64,000 nt of DNA from Austropuccinia psidii (GCA_023105745.1 JALGQZ010000011.1:45724698-45788697); one strand, 5' to 3'; shown: positions 27,320-37,807, numbered from the stretch's first letter. Numbers and translations are program-made. Notes: generated from the letters alone by a model not told the origin.

Positions 27320-27915
27320 TGTGAGTCTGAAATCATGAAAACCTCTACCTGCTGTATAGGCTCCAATTCCTTTCTTTATTTTTTTGTCTCATTTTCTTTT
27401 ACTTTTTGTATAAATTTCAAACAAGTCATATTAATTTCACCATAACTTTAATCAAAACTTGTTCCTATGACTAATCACTCTTTTTTTCATAGTATTAATT
27501 CCCACTATTTCATTAACTTTTTGGTTAGTTTTTCTCCTTTTACCATAGCCAATCTTCCCTCATTCAAACAAAATTATTTCATGATATTTTGATTTCAAAT
27601 TTGTAAATGCAATATTTAAAGAGGATTCATTCTCTTTGAATTAATCCTCAGAGATCTTAAAAAAATATTTTACAATTTAAATTACTTCCTTTTTATCTTA
27701 TAAATATTAGTTAAAAAAGTTCTCTCACTTTTAAAGTGATTAATTCCACTTTTACGATTTATTTTGCTTTTGAAGCCCAAATTCCAACATTACATAATCA
27801 TAGCACTAGTGATGCATCTATTAATTAAATTTAATACTATTCAACTTCTCTTTTATTCATTAAATAACTAATATTTATTCTGGAAGACACAATTTAGGCA
27901 CCAGCTAACACACCT
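27320..27915. other. Extra segment in TIR-A copy 3
   Basis: Alignment by eye of copies 2 and 3 jumps here: the ATTCAC...AGACCCC block is contiguous in copy 2 (about 15,672-15,694) but split by about 600 bp in copy 3. The extra DNA is pyrimidine-rich on the plus strand and has no open frame or clear terminal repeats. It may be a further insertion, or sequence lost from copy 2. Confidence 0.4.
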
Positions 27916-28731
27916 TTTAGACCCCACTGCTTATTTTTTCAATAAAGATAAATTCAAAAAAACCAAAATAAGACATGTTTCATTATTAGAAAAGGGAGAT
28001 TTGGGATCTACTCATAGGAAAACTTTCTGAGATTCATTAAAGATAACAGAAATCAGAAAATCAAATGAAAATCATATTAATTATGATATTGAGAAGATTC
28101 TGAAAAATGAATGAGAGATTTTGTATTGTTTTTACTTTTTTCTTTCTGAATAATTCCATTCATGAAAAATGTTTGAAGTATTCATTTTATTGACTTTGAA
28201 TTTTAAGAAAACTGATCATATAAAAAAGGAAAGTTATTTTTCTCCTTAAGATGAGAATTTTATTGAGGAGATGATTTTTTCCAAGACAATTTTCAAATAA
28301 AACATATAAAGTCATATTACTATATGTCAAAAGCAAGTAGGTCTTTCATTAAAATAAAGGTTTCTTTTATTTTGGGAACTGAAGTTTACTTATGAAGGCC
28401 TTTAACAGACAAATAAAAATGTTTGAATTCGGAATATAGATTTGGGATAGAATGATTATATTATGTAATATATGCATGAAGATAGAAACAAAATGCAGAT
28501 CTTTTCCATCAATCAGAATATCTAAGGATATCTCATATAATGAAATACATATGTATTGTATAGAATCAAAAGAAGAATAATCTTGAAAATTTGTTGATAT
28601 TCTAGTGGTTTGGAAGAACATGGAATATCAATGAACCTTGGAATCCTGGGTACAAACAAATTAAGAGGAGGGATCCAAGTTTGTTCTATTCTGTTTCTGA
28701 GCTAATTTTCAAATTTAAAACCTGTTGTCAT

Positions 28732-28776
28732 GTTCAGCCCAATGCATAGCTTTTCGAAAATTCGTCGAATTTTAAG
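28732..28776. repeat. hAT left target duplication and inverted terminus
   Basis: GTTCAGCC (28,732-28,739) is followed by the left terminal inverted repeat CAATGCATAGCTTTTCGAAA. The partner terminus is at 37,745-37,781. Confidence 0.93.
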
Positions 28777-28787
28777 GGTCATCGAAT

Positions 28788-28885
28788 ATTCAATATCGAA
28801 TTTCTGTCATGACCGAATATTCAGAATCAAATTTCACCTACCTTCGAATATTCAAAATCGAATGTTCGAATATTCGAATATTCGG
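28788..28885. repeat. hAT left subterminal CGAATATTC repeats
   Basis: CGAATATTC or close variants occur about six times, the last ones overlapping as CGAATATTCGAATATTCGG. The core is palindromic. The right end (about 37,630-37,770) carries related ATTCGAAT/AATTCG motifs. Repeated palindromes near the ends are typical transposase-binding sites of hAT elements; binding here is inferred. Confidence 0.65.
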
Positions 28886-29040
28886 AAGTGAATTTTGAAT
28901 TTTCATGGACACCTTCATTTATATATAATTAACCCTTTTGGGCCTTTGGTAAAACCATAAAAACCCATTGGCCCTTAAGTTCTTTTGCCATAAATTATTA
29001 AATACACATAAAAAAACACTATGGGCTCCTTGTTTATGAA

Positions 29041-29280
29041 ATAAATGGAATTCTTATTCCATAACACAATTTATGGTATTTTTAATTCCCTTCAAGCCAT
29101 TAATTTTATGTATGCATTTTTTATTCCATTAATTTCATTTATATTATTGATGATACCATTAATATTACTTATGAAATTGTTGAGGCTATTCATGTTAGTT
29201 ATGGAATTTCTGATGCTATTCATACCATTTTTAAGGCATTTTTCATGAAATTCATGTGATTTATGGAATTTTAACAATCA
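29041..29280. repeat. Degenerate ATGGAATTCATT-type subterminal repeats
   Basis: Variants of TTATGGAATT and TATGCCATTAAT recur roughly every 25-35 bp. The right side of the element (37,410-37,560) has comparable ATTTATGGCAT and GCCATAAATA repeats. The short frames running through either strand here are by-products of the repeat, not genes. Confidence 0.5.
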
Positions 29281-29366
29281 TTCAACCCAAGAAGTTTCCA
29301 AAAAATATAGGCTTCTTGTTTTTGATTCTTAAGATTGAATGGATTTTTTAAAAATAATGATGATGA

Positions 29367-29497
29367 TTTATTTCAAAAATAGAATTCGAACAGAAAGGAT
29401 CATTTATTTCAAAAATAGAATTCAAACAGAAAGGATTTTTTATTTCAAAAATAGAATTCAAACAGGAAGTATTATTTATTTCAAAAATAGAATTGTG
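29367..29497. repeat. 36-bp tandem repeat, about 3.6 copies
   Basis: TTTATTTCAAAAATAGAATT starts at 29,367, 29,403, 29,439 and 29,475, an exact 36-bp period. The unit continues with CAAACAGAAAGGAT-like sequence. It lies in the non-coding left part of the hAT element, 3' of the transposase gene. Confidence 0.85.
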
Positions 29498-29694
29498 ATT
29501 TTTGGTCAGAAAACACTTATATCACTTGAATTTTAATTAGAGCAATTGCTAAATAATAATGTTCTGATTAATAGATTGAATCTAAAATCACTATAATAAT
29601 AAGAAAAAATATTTTAATTTGCATAATTCTGGGATTTATTAAATCTTTTGATTTCAAGAGAAATTCATTTAACGAGTAAAAATAATAAATGGAA

Positions 29695-31954
29695 TTATTG
29701 AAGATTATCATACCAAGCATACATACTTTCATAAATTCCATTATTTAACCAAGAACGTAAACACATATTTGCCTCCACAGAATCACAGGAAAGTGATGTG
29801 CGTTTGTTAGTAATCAAGTTTCCAGCTTCTGAAAATACACGCTCACTAGGTGCTGAGGTTGCAGGTATTCCAAGGTAGTCTCTTGCAATTTTGGATAATA
29901 TCGGAAACCTATTTTCGTGGCTCTCCCACCATTCAAGAATACATATTGAATAATGTGGTGAATCAGTTTGTAAGTATTCAAGAATTTCATTAGTTTTATT
30001 TTTTCGTTGGGACATTCTTTCTTCAAAAGGATGCAATTGCTTCAGATTAGTCGGAACTGTTTCAGAAACCTGAGGTTCTTGTGGAAAGTTGATTGTGTAT
30101 TCAGAAGAATATTCAGCATATACTTCTTTGAGATGTTTGAGTGCTTCGTCCTTATATCTTATCGGATTGGTATCACTGTTTCTTTCATCTTCTTGCAACA
30201 AATCATGCTGAGTAAACCATGTAAGCTTGAATCGTGGGTCAAGAATCAAGCACATAGCACAGGAATTTGATCTAATATTGTAATAACTTTCAAGCTTTGA
30301 ATATGCTTGATCAGCTGCATCGTAAAGTTGGGATTCCCTTGAGACTTCATTTTTTGTTTTTTGACATGTTTCAAGGAGTAGTTGGTACCAAGGCATTACT
30401 AACCCAAGTGAGGGATAAGAATCACCTTGAACTTCATCGGTTGCAGTGGCAAAGACCTTTAGAAATTCTGATATTTGTTCAAAAAATAGCCAGTCCTCTT
30501 CCAAAATTACATCCTGAATAGTTAGAAAGGAATGAAGTGAGATTTATTATACAGAAAAATAATCAGCTAGGCAGACGTACAAGGCGTATATCATGATGAA
30601 TGTCTGCTTTTTCTATTGCCTGGGAAATTGTTTTCTGTTTCTTGCTGCTAAATGTTTTTTGGCTTGAACTTTTAAAGTGATTTGTTTTTCGCTTTGATGT
30701 TTGAGACTTATTGTACTCATAAATAAAATCATCAAAAGAGCTCTTCTGCTTTAATGCTGAACAAAGCATTGAATATGTTGAGTTCCATCTGGTGGAATTG
30801 TCAGCCATTGGCCGGTTTGGTGGCTCTTTATTTTTTTCACAAATGCTTTTGAAGTGTTCCCATGAGGTGTTTGATTGACGTATTAAGTGAACCACCTTCT
30901 TAACCTTATCAATTGATCCATCAAGCTCTTTTAAAGAATCCTTTGCAGCTAAATTAAGAATATGTGCAAAACATCGAATGTGTGAGTCAAAACCTTTCAA
31001 CAGATTATTTTTAACAGCAAGGTCCATAAATGTTGTATTTGAGGAAGCATTATCCAATGTTATGGCCATGATTCGATTACCAATGGATGAGATATCCAAA
31101 CTATAAAAATCATTTGACAAATTGGACAAATCACTTTCAGTTTCTGAAGATGAATCACTTGAGGTATCTATTTCAATTGCATCACGCTTTGATCCCCTTG
31201 GCTTTTGAGAGTGTTCAATAAAGAAATCATTAAGCATATCCACGATTTTTGTGTATATGTTTTTACCAGTATGAGCTTCTGTGAACTTGGAAAATCCAAC
31301 GGTTGCAGTGAATGGTTTCCAATCAGATGATATGTAATGAGCTGTGAGAGTAATATACGACATTCCACCTGGACCAGACCAAATGTCAGTAGAAAATGAG
31401 AACCGTGGTGCTTGTGAATTGATAAAGGCAAATATATGTTCTTTATCATTCAGAAACTTTTGCTTGATCCGTTTGGAAATTGTGGTTTCAGAAATTAAGT
31501 TAATGTCCTTGTTGAGGGTGTGAATAAGCTTTTGAAATGATTTTGATTTAACTAATGCATACGATTGTTGATCTTGAATTATGAAGCTGACAAGATTATC
31601 AGTGAAATTATTCTGTAAGTGGACATTCATACTTTTTATTATGCTGCTTCCATGTGAGTTTGATAAGTTACTTTGTCCTTCAGTGTTCTTTTCGGCAATT
31701 GCTTCAGCCCATAGTTCCTTATGAAATGCTTTCAAATGAGATACCAGGTTTTGCTTGGTTCCTTCATGTCGCTTAATTTTCTTTGAGCATCCATCGACTA
31801 GGCATAACTGGTATCCATTCTTTGCTTGGGAAAAATAACATTGTGCGATCTGACTTTGGTTTATTTTGGAGTTTGAAGAGTGATTTTTTGTGCAAGACCG
31901 TGAAATTTGACTGGCTGATTCATTGGGATTTATTAGGGAGCTTATTTGACTCAT
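29695..31954 (-). CDS. hAT-family transposase, apparently intact, one intron
   Basis: This is the cut-and-paste transposase of the surrounding hAT element. Exon 1 (31,954-30,581) starts at an ATG. A 67-bp GT-AG intron (30,580-30,514) joins in frame to exon 2 (30,513-29,695), giving about 730 residues with no stop. An N-terminal BED-type zinc finger has Cys51, Cys56, His73 and His78. RNase H-like catalytic candidates are Asp190 in STDIWS and Asp301 in LDNASS; I did not place the third acidic residue. The conserved HIRCFAHILNLAAKDSL segment follows, then LDPRFK in exon 2. The C-terminal dimerisation region contains DYLGIPATSAPSERVFSEAG, a classic hAT signature. Length is normal for fungal hAT transposases. 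An Asp/Ser-rich insert sits around residues 255-285. With good termini and target duplication, this may be an autonomous element. Confidence 0.92.
30514..30580 (-). other. Intron of the hAT transposase gene
   Basis: The donor GTACGT and acceptor CTATTCAG on the minus strand bound 67 bp. Splicing joins ...HHDIRL to DVILEEDW in phase 0; without it the frame stops six codons later. The joined segment matches the usual transition into the ...EFLK region of hAT proteins. Confidence 0.85.
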
Positions 31955-32264
31955 ATTAAGAATTAGATAAAGATAAAGATGTATTAGGTAAAATGAATAT
32001 TAATTTGAATAGAGTGGATCAAAAACGAATTCAACATGCCCAAGCCATATAAAATAATTAGGGTTAGGATGTATTTAATGTGGAAACATCTTCATTATGC
32101 ATAAATTTGCATGAAATTTAACAAATCACTATCAGAATTGATTAATTTCATAATGATTCACTCATTATTTATTATTTATTGTTTGATTACTTATTAATTT
32201 ATATAAATAAAGCAAAAATACAAAACAAATGAATAAAAAGGAAATAAAAGATCATAAAAATAAT
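31955..32264. other. Region upstream of the hAT transposase
   Basis: About 300 bp of AT-rich sequence probably holds the transposase promoter. I see no unmistakable TATA box or other site. Confidence 0.4.
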
Positions 32265-34090
32265 GAATGTCATTAATTTTCTTTAATTCTCATTAATTAT
32301 ATTTTAATTATTATTTATAATTAATGAAAAATAATGAAAATTAATTAAAATTAACTATAAATAATGGCAATTAATGATAATTAATTAAAATTGATTTAAT
32401 GATAATATAATAATAATTAATTAAAATTAATTAAAATGAATTATAATTAAAATATAATTAATTAAAATTAATTATAATTAATAATAGTTAATTAAAATTA
32501 ATTATAATTAAAATATAATTAATTAAAATTAATTAAAATTAATTATAATTAAAATATAATTAATTAAAATTAATTATAATTAATAATAGTTAATTAAAAT
32601 TAATTATAATTAAAATATAATTAATAAAAATCAAATAAAATTAATTATAAAATGAGAATTAATTATAATATCATTAATGAAAATTAATGAAAATTAATTG
32701 GAATTACTGATAATTAATTAAAATTAATTATAACTAATGACATTCAATGACAATTAATTAAAATGAATTATATTTTCATTAATTTTCATTAATTTTCATT
32801 TTATAATTAATTTTATTTAATTATTATTAATTATATTTAATTTTAATTAATTTTAATTAATTATCATTAATTATAATTAATAATAATTAATTTTAAGTAA
32901 TCTTAATTAATTATCATTAATTATAATTAATTTTAATTAATTATTAGTAATTATAATTAATTTTAATTAATTATTAGTAATTATAATTAATTTTAATTAA
33001 TTATAATTAATTTTAATTAATTATCATTAAATCTCATGAATTATAATTAATTTGAATTAATATTCATTATAAATTAATGATAATTAATTAAACTTAGTTA
33101 TAATTAATTTTCATTAAATTAATTATAATTAAAATCAATTATAATCAATTACATTTAATGATAATTAAATAAAATTAATTAAAATTCATTATAATTAATT
33201 ATAATTAATAATAATTATTATTAGGTTTAATTCATTATAATTAATTAATAATTAATTATAGTTAATTTTAATTAATTATAATTAATTAGAATTATAATTT
33301 CTTTTAAATTAATTTTAATTTTGATTATAATTAATTTTAGATAATTATAATTAATTTTCTACATTTAATATTAATTATAATTAATGAAAATTATTCAAAA
33401 TTAATTATAAATAATTATAATTAGTTTCAATTAATTATAATTAATAATTAATTAATAAATAATTATAGTTAATTTTAATTAATTATATTTAATTATAATT
33501 ACTTTTAATTATAATTAATTCTAATTATAATTTACTTTAATTAATTATATAATTAATTTTAATTAATTATAAATAATTTTCATCAAATAATATTAATTAT
33601 AATTAATGAAAATTATATCAAATTAATTATAAATAATTATAATTAGTTTTAATTAATTATAAATAATTATAATTAGTTTTAATTAATTATAATTAATAAT
33701 TAATTATAGTTAATTTTAATTAGTTATATTTAATTATAATTACTTTTAATTATAATTAATTCTAATTATAATTTACCTTAATTAATTATATAATTAATTT
33801 TAATTAATTATAAAAAAATTATCTCAAATTAATTATAAATAATTAGTATTAGTTTTAATTAATTATAATTAATAATTATAGTTAATAATTATATTTAATT
33901 ATAATTAATTCTAATTATAATTTACTTTAATAAATTATATAATTAATTTCAATTAATTATAAATAATTTTCATGAAAATTATATCAAATTAATAATAAAT
34001 AATTATTATTAATTATAATTCATTATAATTAAATTTAATTAATAATTAATCAATAATTAATTATAGTTAATTTTAATTAATTATAATTAC
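32265..34090. repeat. AT-only TTAATTA repeat region with inverted halves
   Basis: About 1.8 kb consists almost only of A and T in variants of TTAATTATAATTAATTTTAA. The left part (to about 32,760) is dominated by AAAATTAATTA on the plus strand and the rest by the complementary TTTTAATTAATT, so the two parts form a large imperfect inverted repeat. A perfect 23-bp inverted match joins 32,633-32,655 and 32,796-32,818. Within the right part, blocks of about 150-250 bp are repeated in tandem. No coding potential. It separates the transposase from the oxygenase cargo. Confidence 0.85.
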
Positions 34091-34337
34091 CCCTTGATTA
34101 AAAATCCACCACACGTGTTTTTTAGAAAAAAAATTACCCAAATTCTTCATTTGGGTAAATTTTTTCAACATTCTTTCTTTTTAAAACTGTTCCTCAAGCT
34201 TTGTTCTTTCATTCTGCACAGATAGTACTATTGAAACAAAAACGCGTGGGGGGGCTCTTTTTTTAATAGCAACGGTAAGCCCTTTTTTTTATGTATTTAC
34301 GCAGTAGTCATTACGGTACTGACTACTGCTTTCTGTC
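34091..34337. other. Junction segment between AT repeat and CACC repeat
   Basis: About 250 bp of mixed sequence with G runs (GCGTGGGGGGGC at about 34,243) and T runs. A CGGTAAG at 34,274 could be a splice donor of a 5' leader intron for the downstream oxygenase gene, but no transcript evidence exists. Confidence 0.3.
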
Positions 34338-35310
34338 CCACCACCTCCTCCATCAATCCATCACCTCCACCACCACCACCCCCACCGTCAACCGGCCACT
34401 ACAACCAATGCCGGCCGACTACCACCACCCCCACCGTCGACCGGCCGACTACCACCACCTCCATCGATCCAACACCTCCACCACCTCCATCGATCCACCA
34501 CCACCACCTCCAACACCTCCATCGATCCAACACCTCCACCACCTCCATCGATCCACCTCCACCACCTCCACCGTCAATCCACCACCACCACCTCCACCAT
34601 CGATCCACCACCACCACCTCCATTGATCCAACACCTCCACCTCCATCGATCCAACAACTCCACCATCGATCCACCACCACCACCTCCAACACCTCCATCG
34701 ATCCACCACCACCTCCTCCACCATCGATCCACCACCACCACCTCCATCGATCCAACCACCTTAACAATCAATCCTCCACCAACACCTCCACCACCACCAC
34801 TACCTCCAATCCACCACCATCACCTCCATCGATCCAACACCCCCACTACCTCCAATCCACCTCCACCACCAATACACCACCACTACCTCCAATCCACCTC
34901 CTCCACCAATACACCACCACTACCTCCAATCCACCTCCCCCATTGATCCAACACCACCACCTCAACCATCACCTCCAATCCACCTCCTCCACCAATACAC
35001 CACCACTACCTCCAATCCACCTCCTCCACTGATACACCACCACTACCTCCAATCCACCTCCTCCATTGATCCAACACCACCTCAGCCATCAATCCAACAC
35101 CCCCACCACCACTACCTCCACTACCTCCTCCAACAACTCCAACATCTTCACCACCAATCATCCTCCTCCATCAAACCACCACCACCATCACCTCCTCCAA
35201 CGCCTCCACTACCAATCCACCACCACCACCACTCCATCAATCCACCACCACCACTGATCCTTCACCTTGCCCATCAATCCATCACCACCTTCACCATCAA
35301 TCCACCACCC
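34338..35310. repeat. CACC-rich minisatellite with ATCGATCCA units
   Basis: Nearly 1 kb is built of CCACCACCACCTCCA blocks alternating with CATCGATCCA (34,450-34,755), then with ACTACCTCCAATCCA. The plus strand has almost no G. Open frames on both strands (Thr/Pro/His-rich, or Gly/Trp/Val-rich) only reflect the repeat. A shorter C-rich tandem repeat lies at a similar place upstream of the second oxygenase copy (61,522-61,610), so a C-rich repeat may belong to this cassette's 5' leader. Confidence 0.85.
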
Positions 35311-35459
35311 AACTAAAATGTCCTCCTTTTCCAACATCTGTACCATTCATATGCTTTTGTATTCAATACTGATTAATTATTTTGTTTTATACACTTTTTT
35401 TTGTTTTAATTTAGAGGAGGAATAACTCATATTTGGAATATCTTTAGTCTGAAATCATT

Positions 35460-36719
35460 ATGTCACAATCCAACAATAAACTCTCCCCTTCTCTGGCCAT
35501 TCCTCATCAATTATCTGATCATTTGACTGTTGGGACTCAACCAAATGACCAGATGATTGTCAATGAGCTGAATGTGCCCAAACTCTCTTTAATTACTCAT
35601 GATGTGAAGCCTGTTGGGACTCAACCTCACAATCAGAATGATATAACAGAAGAGAATTCTCTTAATCATAGTCACTCAAATACCAGACAACATAGAAGAA
35701 TGCTTTCTTATATGAACCAAACAGCAGGCCAGCTTGGCCTTTACAATCCCAACTTCTCCATAATTACACTAGACAAGAAGAACAATGAGAATGCCTCCTG
35801 GTTAAATCTTCCTCCACACAAACTTCTGCCCAGACCCTATGTACTTATCAATAGACATAACAAGCCTTATTTACCTATTTTCATGTATCAAATTCACCCA
35901 TTCAGCAGTCCAACACCAGTCTTCCATAAACTTCAAAAATTGATCATAACATTAAATAAGCTTGCAAAGAACCGTCAAAATATCACCACTAACTCTGATA
36001 TGCTTGATGGCATTATGAAAGGAATATGATTTCGTCAGGGTTCTGATTCTGGTAAATCTGCCGGGGTTTATGCAAGGAAAGCGGGCTTGACTAAAAAAAC
36101 AATTGATGAAGATAATGAGCAATGGTCAACACTTCAAGAATTTGATGAATTCATTCACTCCCAAATTCAAGGTTTTTCACATAATGCACTTAAAGACAAT
36201 CAAGAAATCATGAATGCAGCCAATTTGCCAAACTTCAGCCAACTTGAATGGCATTCCAACAAATCACCAAATTTCAAAACTTATTCAAATGTTATAGTTA
36301 CTTTCAATGGCTTCCACAATAAACCACATACTGATAATAAGGACATCAATTCATGGACATATGGTATATTCTCTTTTATCAATAAAAACAATTTCATTCC
36401 AATTCCTACAGATTTCACACCCTCTGGGCATGGATTATCATTTCCCAACCACAAATTCATTTTTGATTTTTCCAAAAAAGAAGGCATTGTTGAAATACTC
36501 TGGAAAACGTCTGAACTTCTTCATCAAACAACCAAGCCAGCAAAAGAATTGCTTGAACACCAATCCATCACACACTTTGGTTGTTCTTTTCAAATAAACA
36601 AGAAATTATTTCTCACAGGAAAAAAATTCAAATAACTCAGCTCTGAAGAAATTGAAACAAAAGTCAACGGTCAAATCATGCGGAATGAACAGGATAACAA
36701 AAGATTACGTAAAAATTAG
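35460..36719 (+). pseudogene. Tet-like 2OG-Fe(II) oxygenase gene carried in the hAT element, copy 1
   Basis: A single 419-codon frame without introns carries two in-frame stops: TGA at 36,027-36,029 and TAA at 36,633-36,635. The start shares the ATGTCA context with copy 2. The N-terminal part has two VGTQP-type repeats. The C-terminal part has the double-stranded beta-helix signs of the family: SQLEW, a GF-N-P-H-T-D iron motif with His290 and Asp292 (36,327-36,335), WTYGIFSF, and a distal His355 in ELLHQTT. THFGCSFQI has His where I would expect the Arg that binds 2OG in relatives, from memory. Such enzymes oxidise substrates using iron and 2OG; the substrate is unknown. The stops suggest a dead gene, unless the first TGA is read through. 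Confidence 0.7.
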
Positions 36720-36830
36720 AAATTGTAAATATTTTAGATTATATATATTGACACATTTGATAATTATGACTCGATTCCAGTCTTAACATTTACCATTCCA
36801 TAGATATGGATTGAAAATGTATTACAAATA

Positions 36831-37128
36831 TTAGTCTTCAGATAATTCTCTTTGAAAATAAACATGTTTTATTAATCTTAAAACATTGTCAGCGCTTGTA
36901 ATCCAATCTAAAGTGTAGGGCTTGACTATTTCATGCATATTCAAATGGCCATTTTCATCATCTTGTGTGATATTTTGGAGCTCAGGGGGGTCATTATCCT
37001 CATATAAATCACTTCATTGGTCACCTACTTGTGCTAATAGATTATGCAATATAACACAGGTTACCACCCACTGTACAAATAATTGTACCTCTTTCACATT
37101 ACACATTTGATTTCGCATAATAACCATT
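36831..37128 (-). pseudogene. Truncated C-terminal tail of a PIF/Harbinger (DDE_Tnp_4) transposase
   Basis: On the minus strand the relic reads MRNQ, then QWVVTCVILHNLLAQVGDQ, a TGA at 37,016-37,014, then SDLYEDNDPP and LNMHEIVKP. It aligns with the transposase tail at 63,629-64,000 (VVSCTILHNMLAQIGDEWFD, LYEDDDPP, LNMHEKIKP). The TGA replaces a Trp codon. Everything upstream of about 37,128 is missing and hAT sequence takes over, so only about the last quarter to fifth of a normal transposase remains. It lies tail-to-tail with the oxygenase, 111 bp away, as in the second locus. Confidence 0.8.
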
Positions 37129-37409
37129 ATTTCAAGCCTGGTTATTCAGTTTTATTTTCTTCAATTGATTTCAATTACCTTCAATTTATTGAAATTAATT
37201 TGAATTAATTGAAATCATTTTTAAATACTCATATTAATCTGGGTTATTGGTCAACCCATGTAAGTAATTTGGCAAAAACATTTAATCCCTTATGTGGATT
37301 TGCCATAAATTGCCAAAATTGCCAAAATTATGCAATTATTTAGTAACAAAAATAAGGTTTGTCTTCTAGTTGAAGTTAAGCTAAAGAATACAACAGTTGG
37401 TAAAAGCCC

Positions 37410-37781
37410 AATTTATGGCATTGTTGGTTCCATAAATGGCATAAATGGAATGATTTATGCCAGCAATAGGATAAGTGCCATTGTTGATGCCATAAATATT
37501 TTTTGAATACCATTTATGGCATGGCTATCCTGTGGTTGATGCCATAAATATCATTTTTCACTTTTTTTAATTGATTGATTATAATCATAAAGATTTTTTT
37601 CAACCAAAATTTGAGCTTTTCGTTTTGAATTTTGATTTTGAGGTTGAAAAATTCGAATGGATCCTTTTTGCATAATTTTTTATTCGAATTTTTGGGTTTT
37701 CATTTTGCAGTTCAAAAATTCGAATTTGAAGACGAATTTTTCAAATAGTGAAAATCGAATTTTTCGAATAGCTATGCATTG
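37410..37781. repeat. hAT right subterminal repeats and inverted terminus
   Basis: ATTTATGGCAT and GCCATAAATA motifs recur at 37,410-37,560, then AATTCGAAT-type motifs at 37,630-37,770. The terminus at 37,762-37,781 is the inverse of CAATGCATAGCTATTCGAAA. GTTCAGCC follows at 37,782-37,789. Confidence 0.8.
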
Positions 37782-37807
37782 GTTCAGCCAATTTTCTCAT
37801 GGTTATT

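Larger units (their letters stand above)
28740..37781 (-). mobile_element. hAT-family DNA transposon with captured cargo
   Basis: The termini are CAATGCATAGCTTTTCGAAA on the left and, on the opposite strand, CAATGCATAGCTATTCGAAA on the right: one mismatch in 20. The 8-bp sequence GTTCAGCC stands immediately outside both ends (28,732-28,739 and 37,782-37,789), the hallmark target duplication of hAT elements. The interior holds an apparently complete hAT transposase (minus strand), subterminal CGAATATTC and ATTTATGGC-type repeats, an AT-only inverted repeat, a CACC-rich minisatellite, a Tet-like oxygenase pseudogene and a truncated Harbinger transposase tail. At 9,042 bp it is long for a hAT element, which fits acquired DNA between about 32.2 and 37.1 kb. 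The perfect duplication indicates it is among the youngest insertions here. Confidence 0.93.
24130..37804. mobile_element. TIR-A copy 3, inserted in old gag and interrupted by a hAT element
   Basis: The left end is CATCATGATTAAAGTGGCTA. The right end, on the opposite strand, is AACCATGAGAAAATTGGCTG and is split by the hAT insertion at GTTCAGCC. ATT flanks both sides (24,127-24,129 and 37,805-37,807). Conceptual removal of the insert with one ATT restores the old gag frame across the junction. Without the hAT element the copy is about 4.6 kb and aligns with copy 2 along most of its length. About 600 bp near 27,320-27,915 has no counterpart in copy 2. It contains no supported gene of its own. 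Confidence 0.82.

Noticed and set aside
29045..29277. Short hydrophobic and Asn/Ile-rich frames on both strands near the hAT left end
   Set aside because: They follow the subterminal repeat and overlap each other in opposite directions; no support as genes.
29367..29497. Possible CRISPR-like array (36-bp period)
   Set aside because: The repeats are directly contiguous with no unique spacers, and the setting is a eukaryotic transposon; it is a simple minisatellite.
34399..34771. Gly/Trp/Val-rich and Thr/Pro/His-rich open frames in the CACC repeat
   Set aside because: They exist in several phases on both strands because the repeat lacks stops; no non-repeat conservation supports a protein.
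36922..37110. 62-codon plus-strand frame
   Set aside because: It is the antisense shadow of the Harbinger transposase relic, whose minus-strand reading aligns with the tail at 63.6-64.0 kb.
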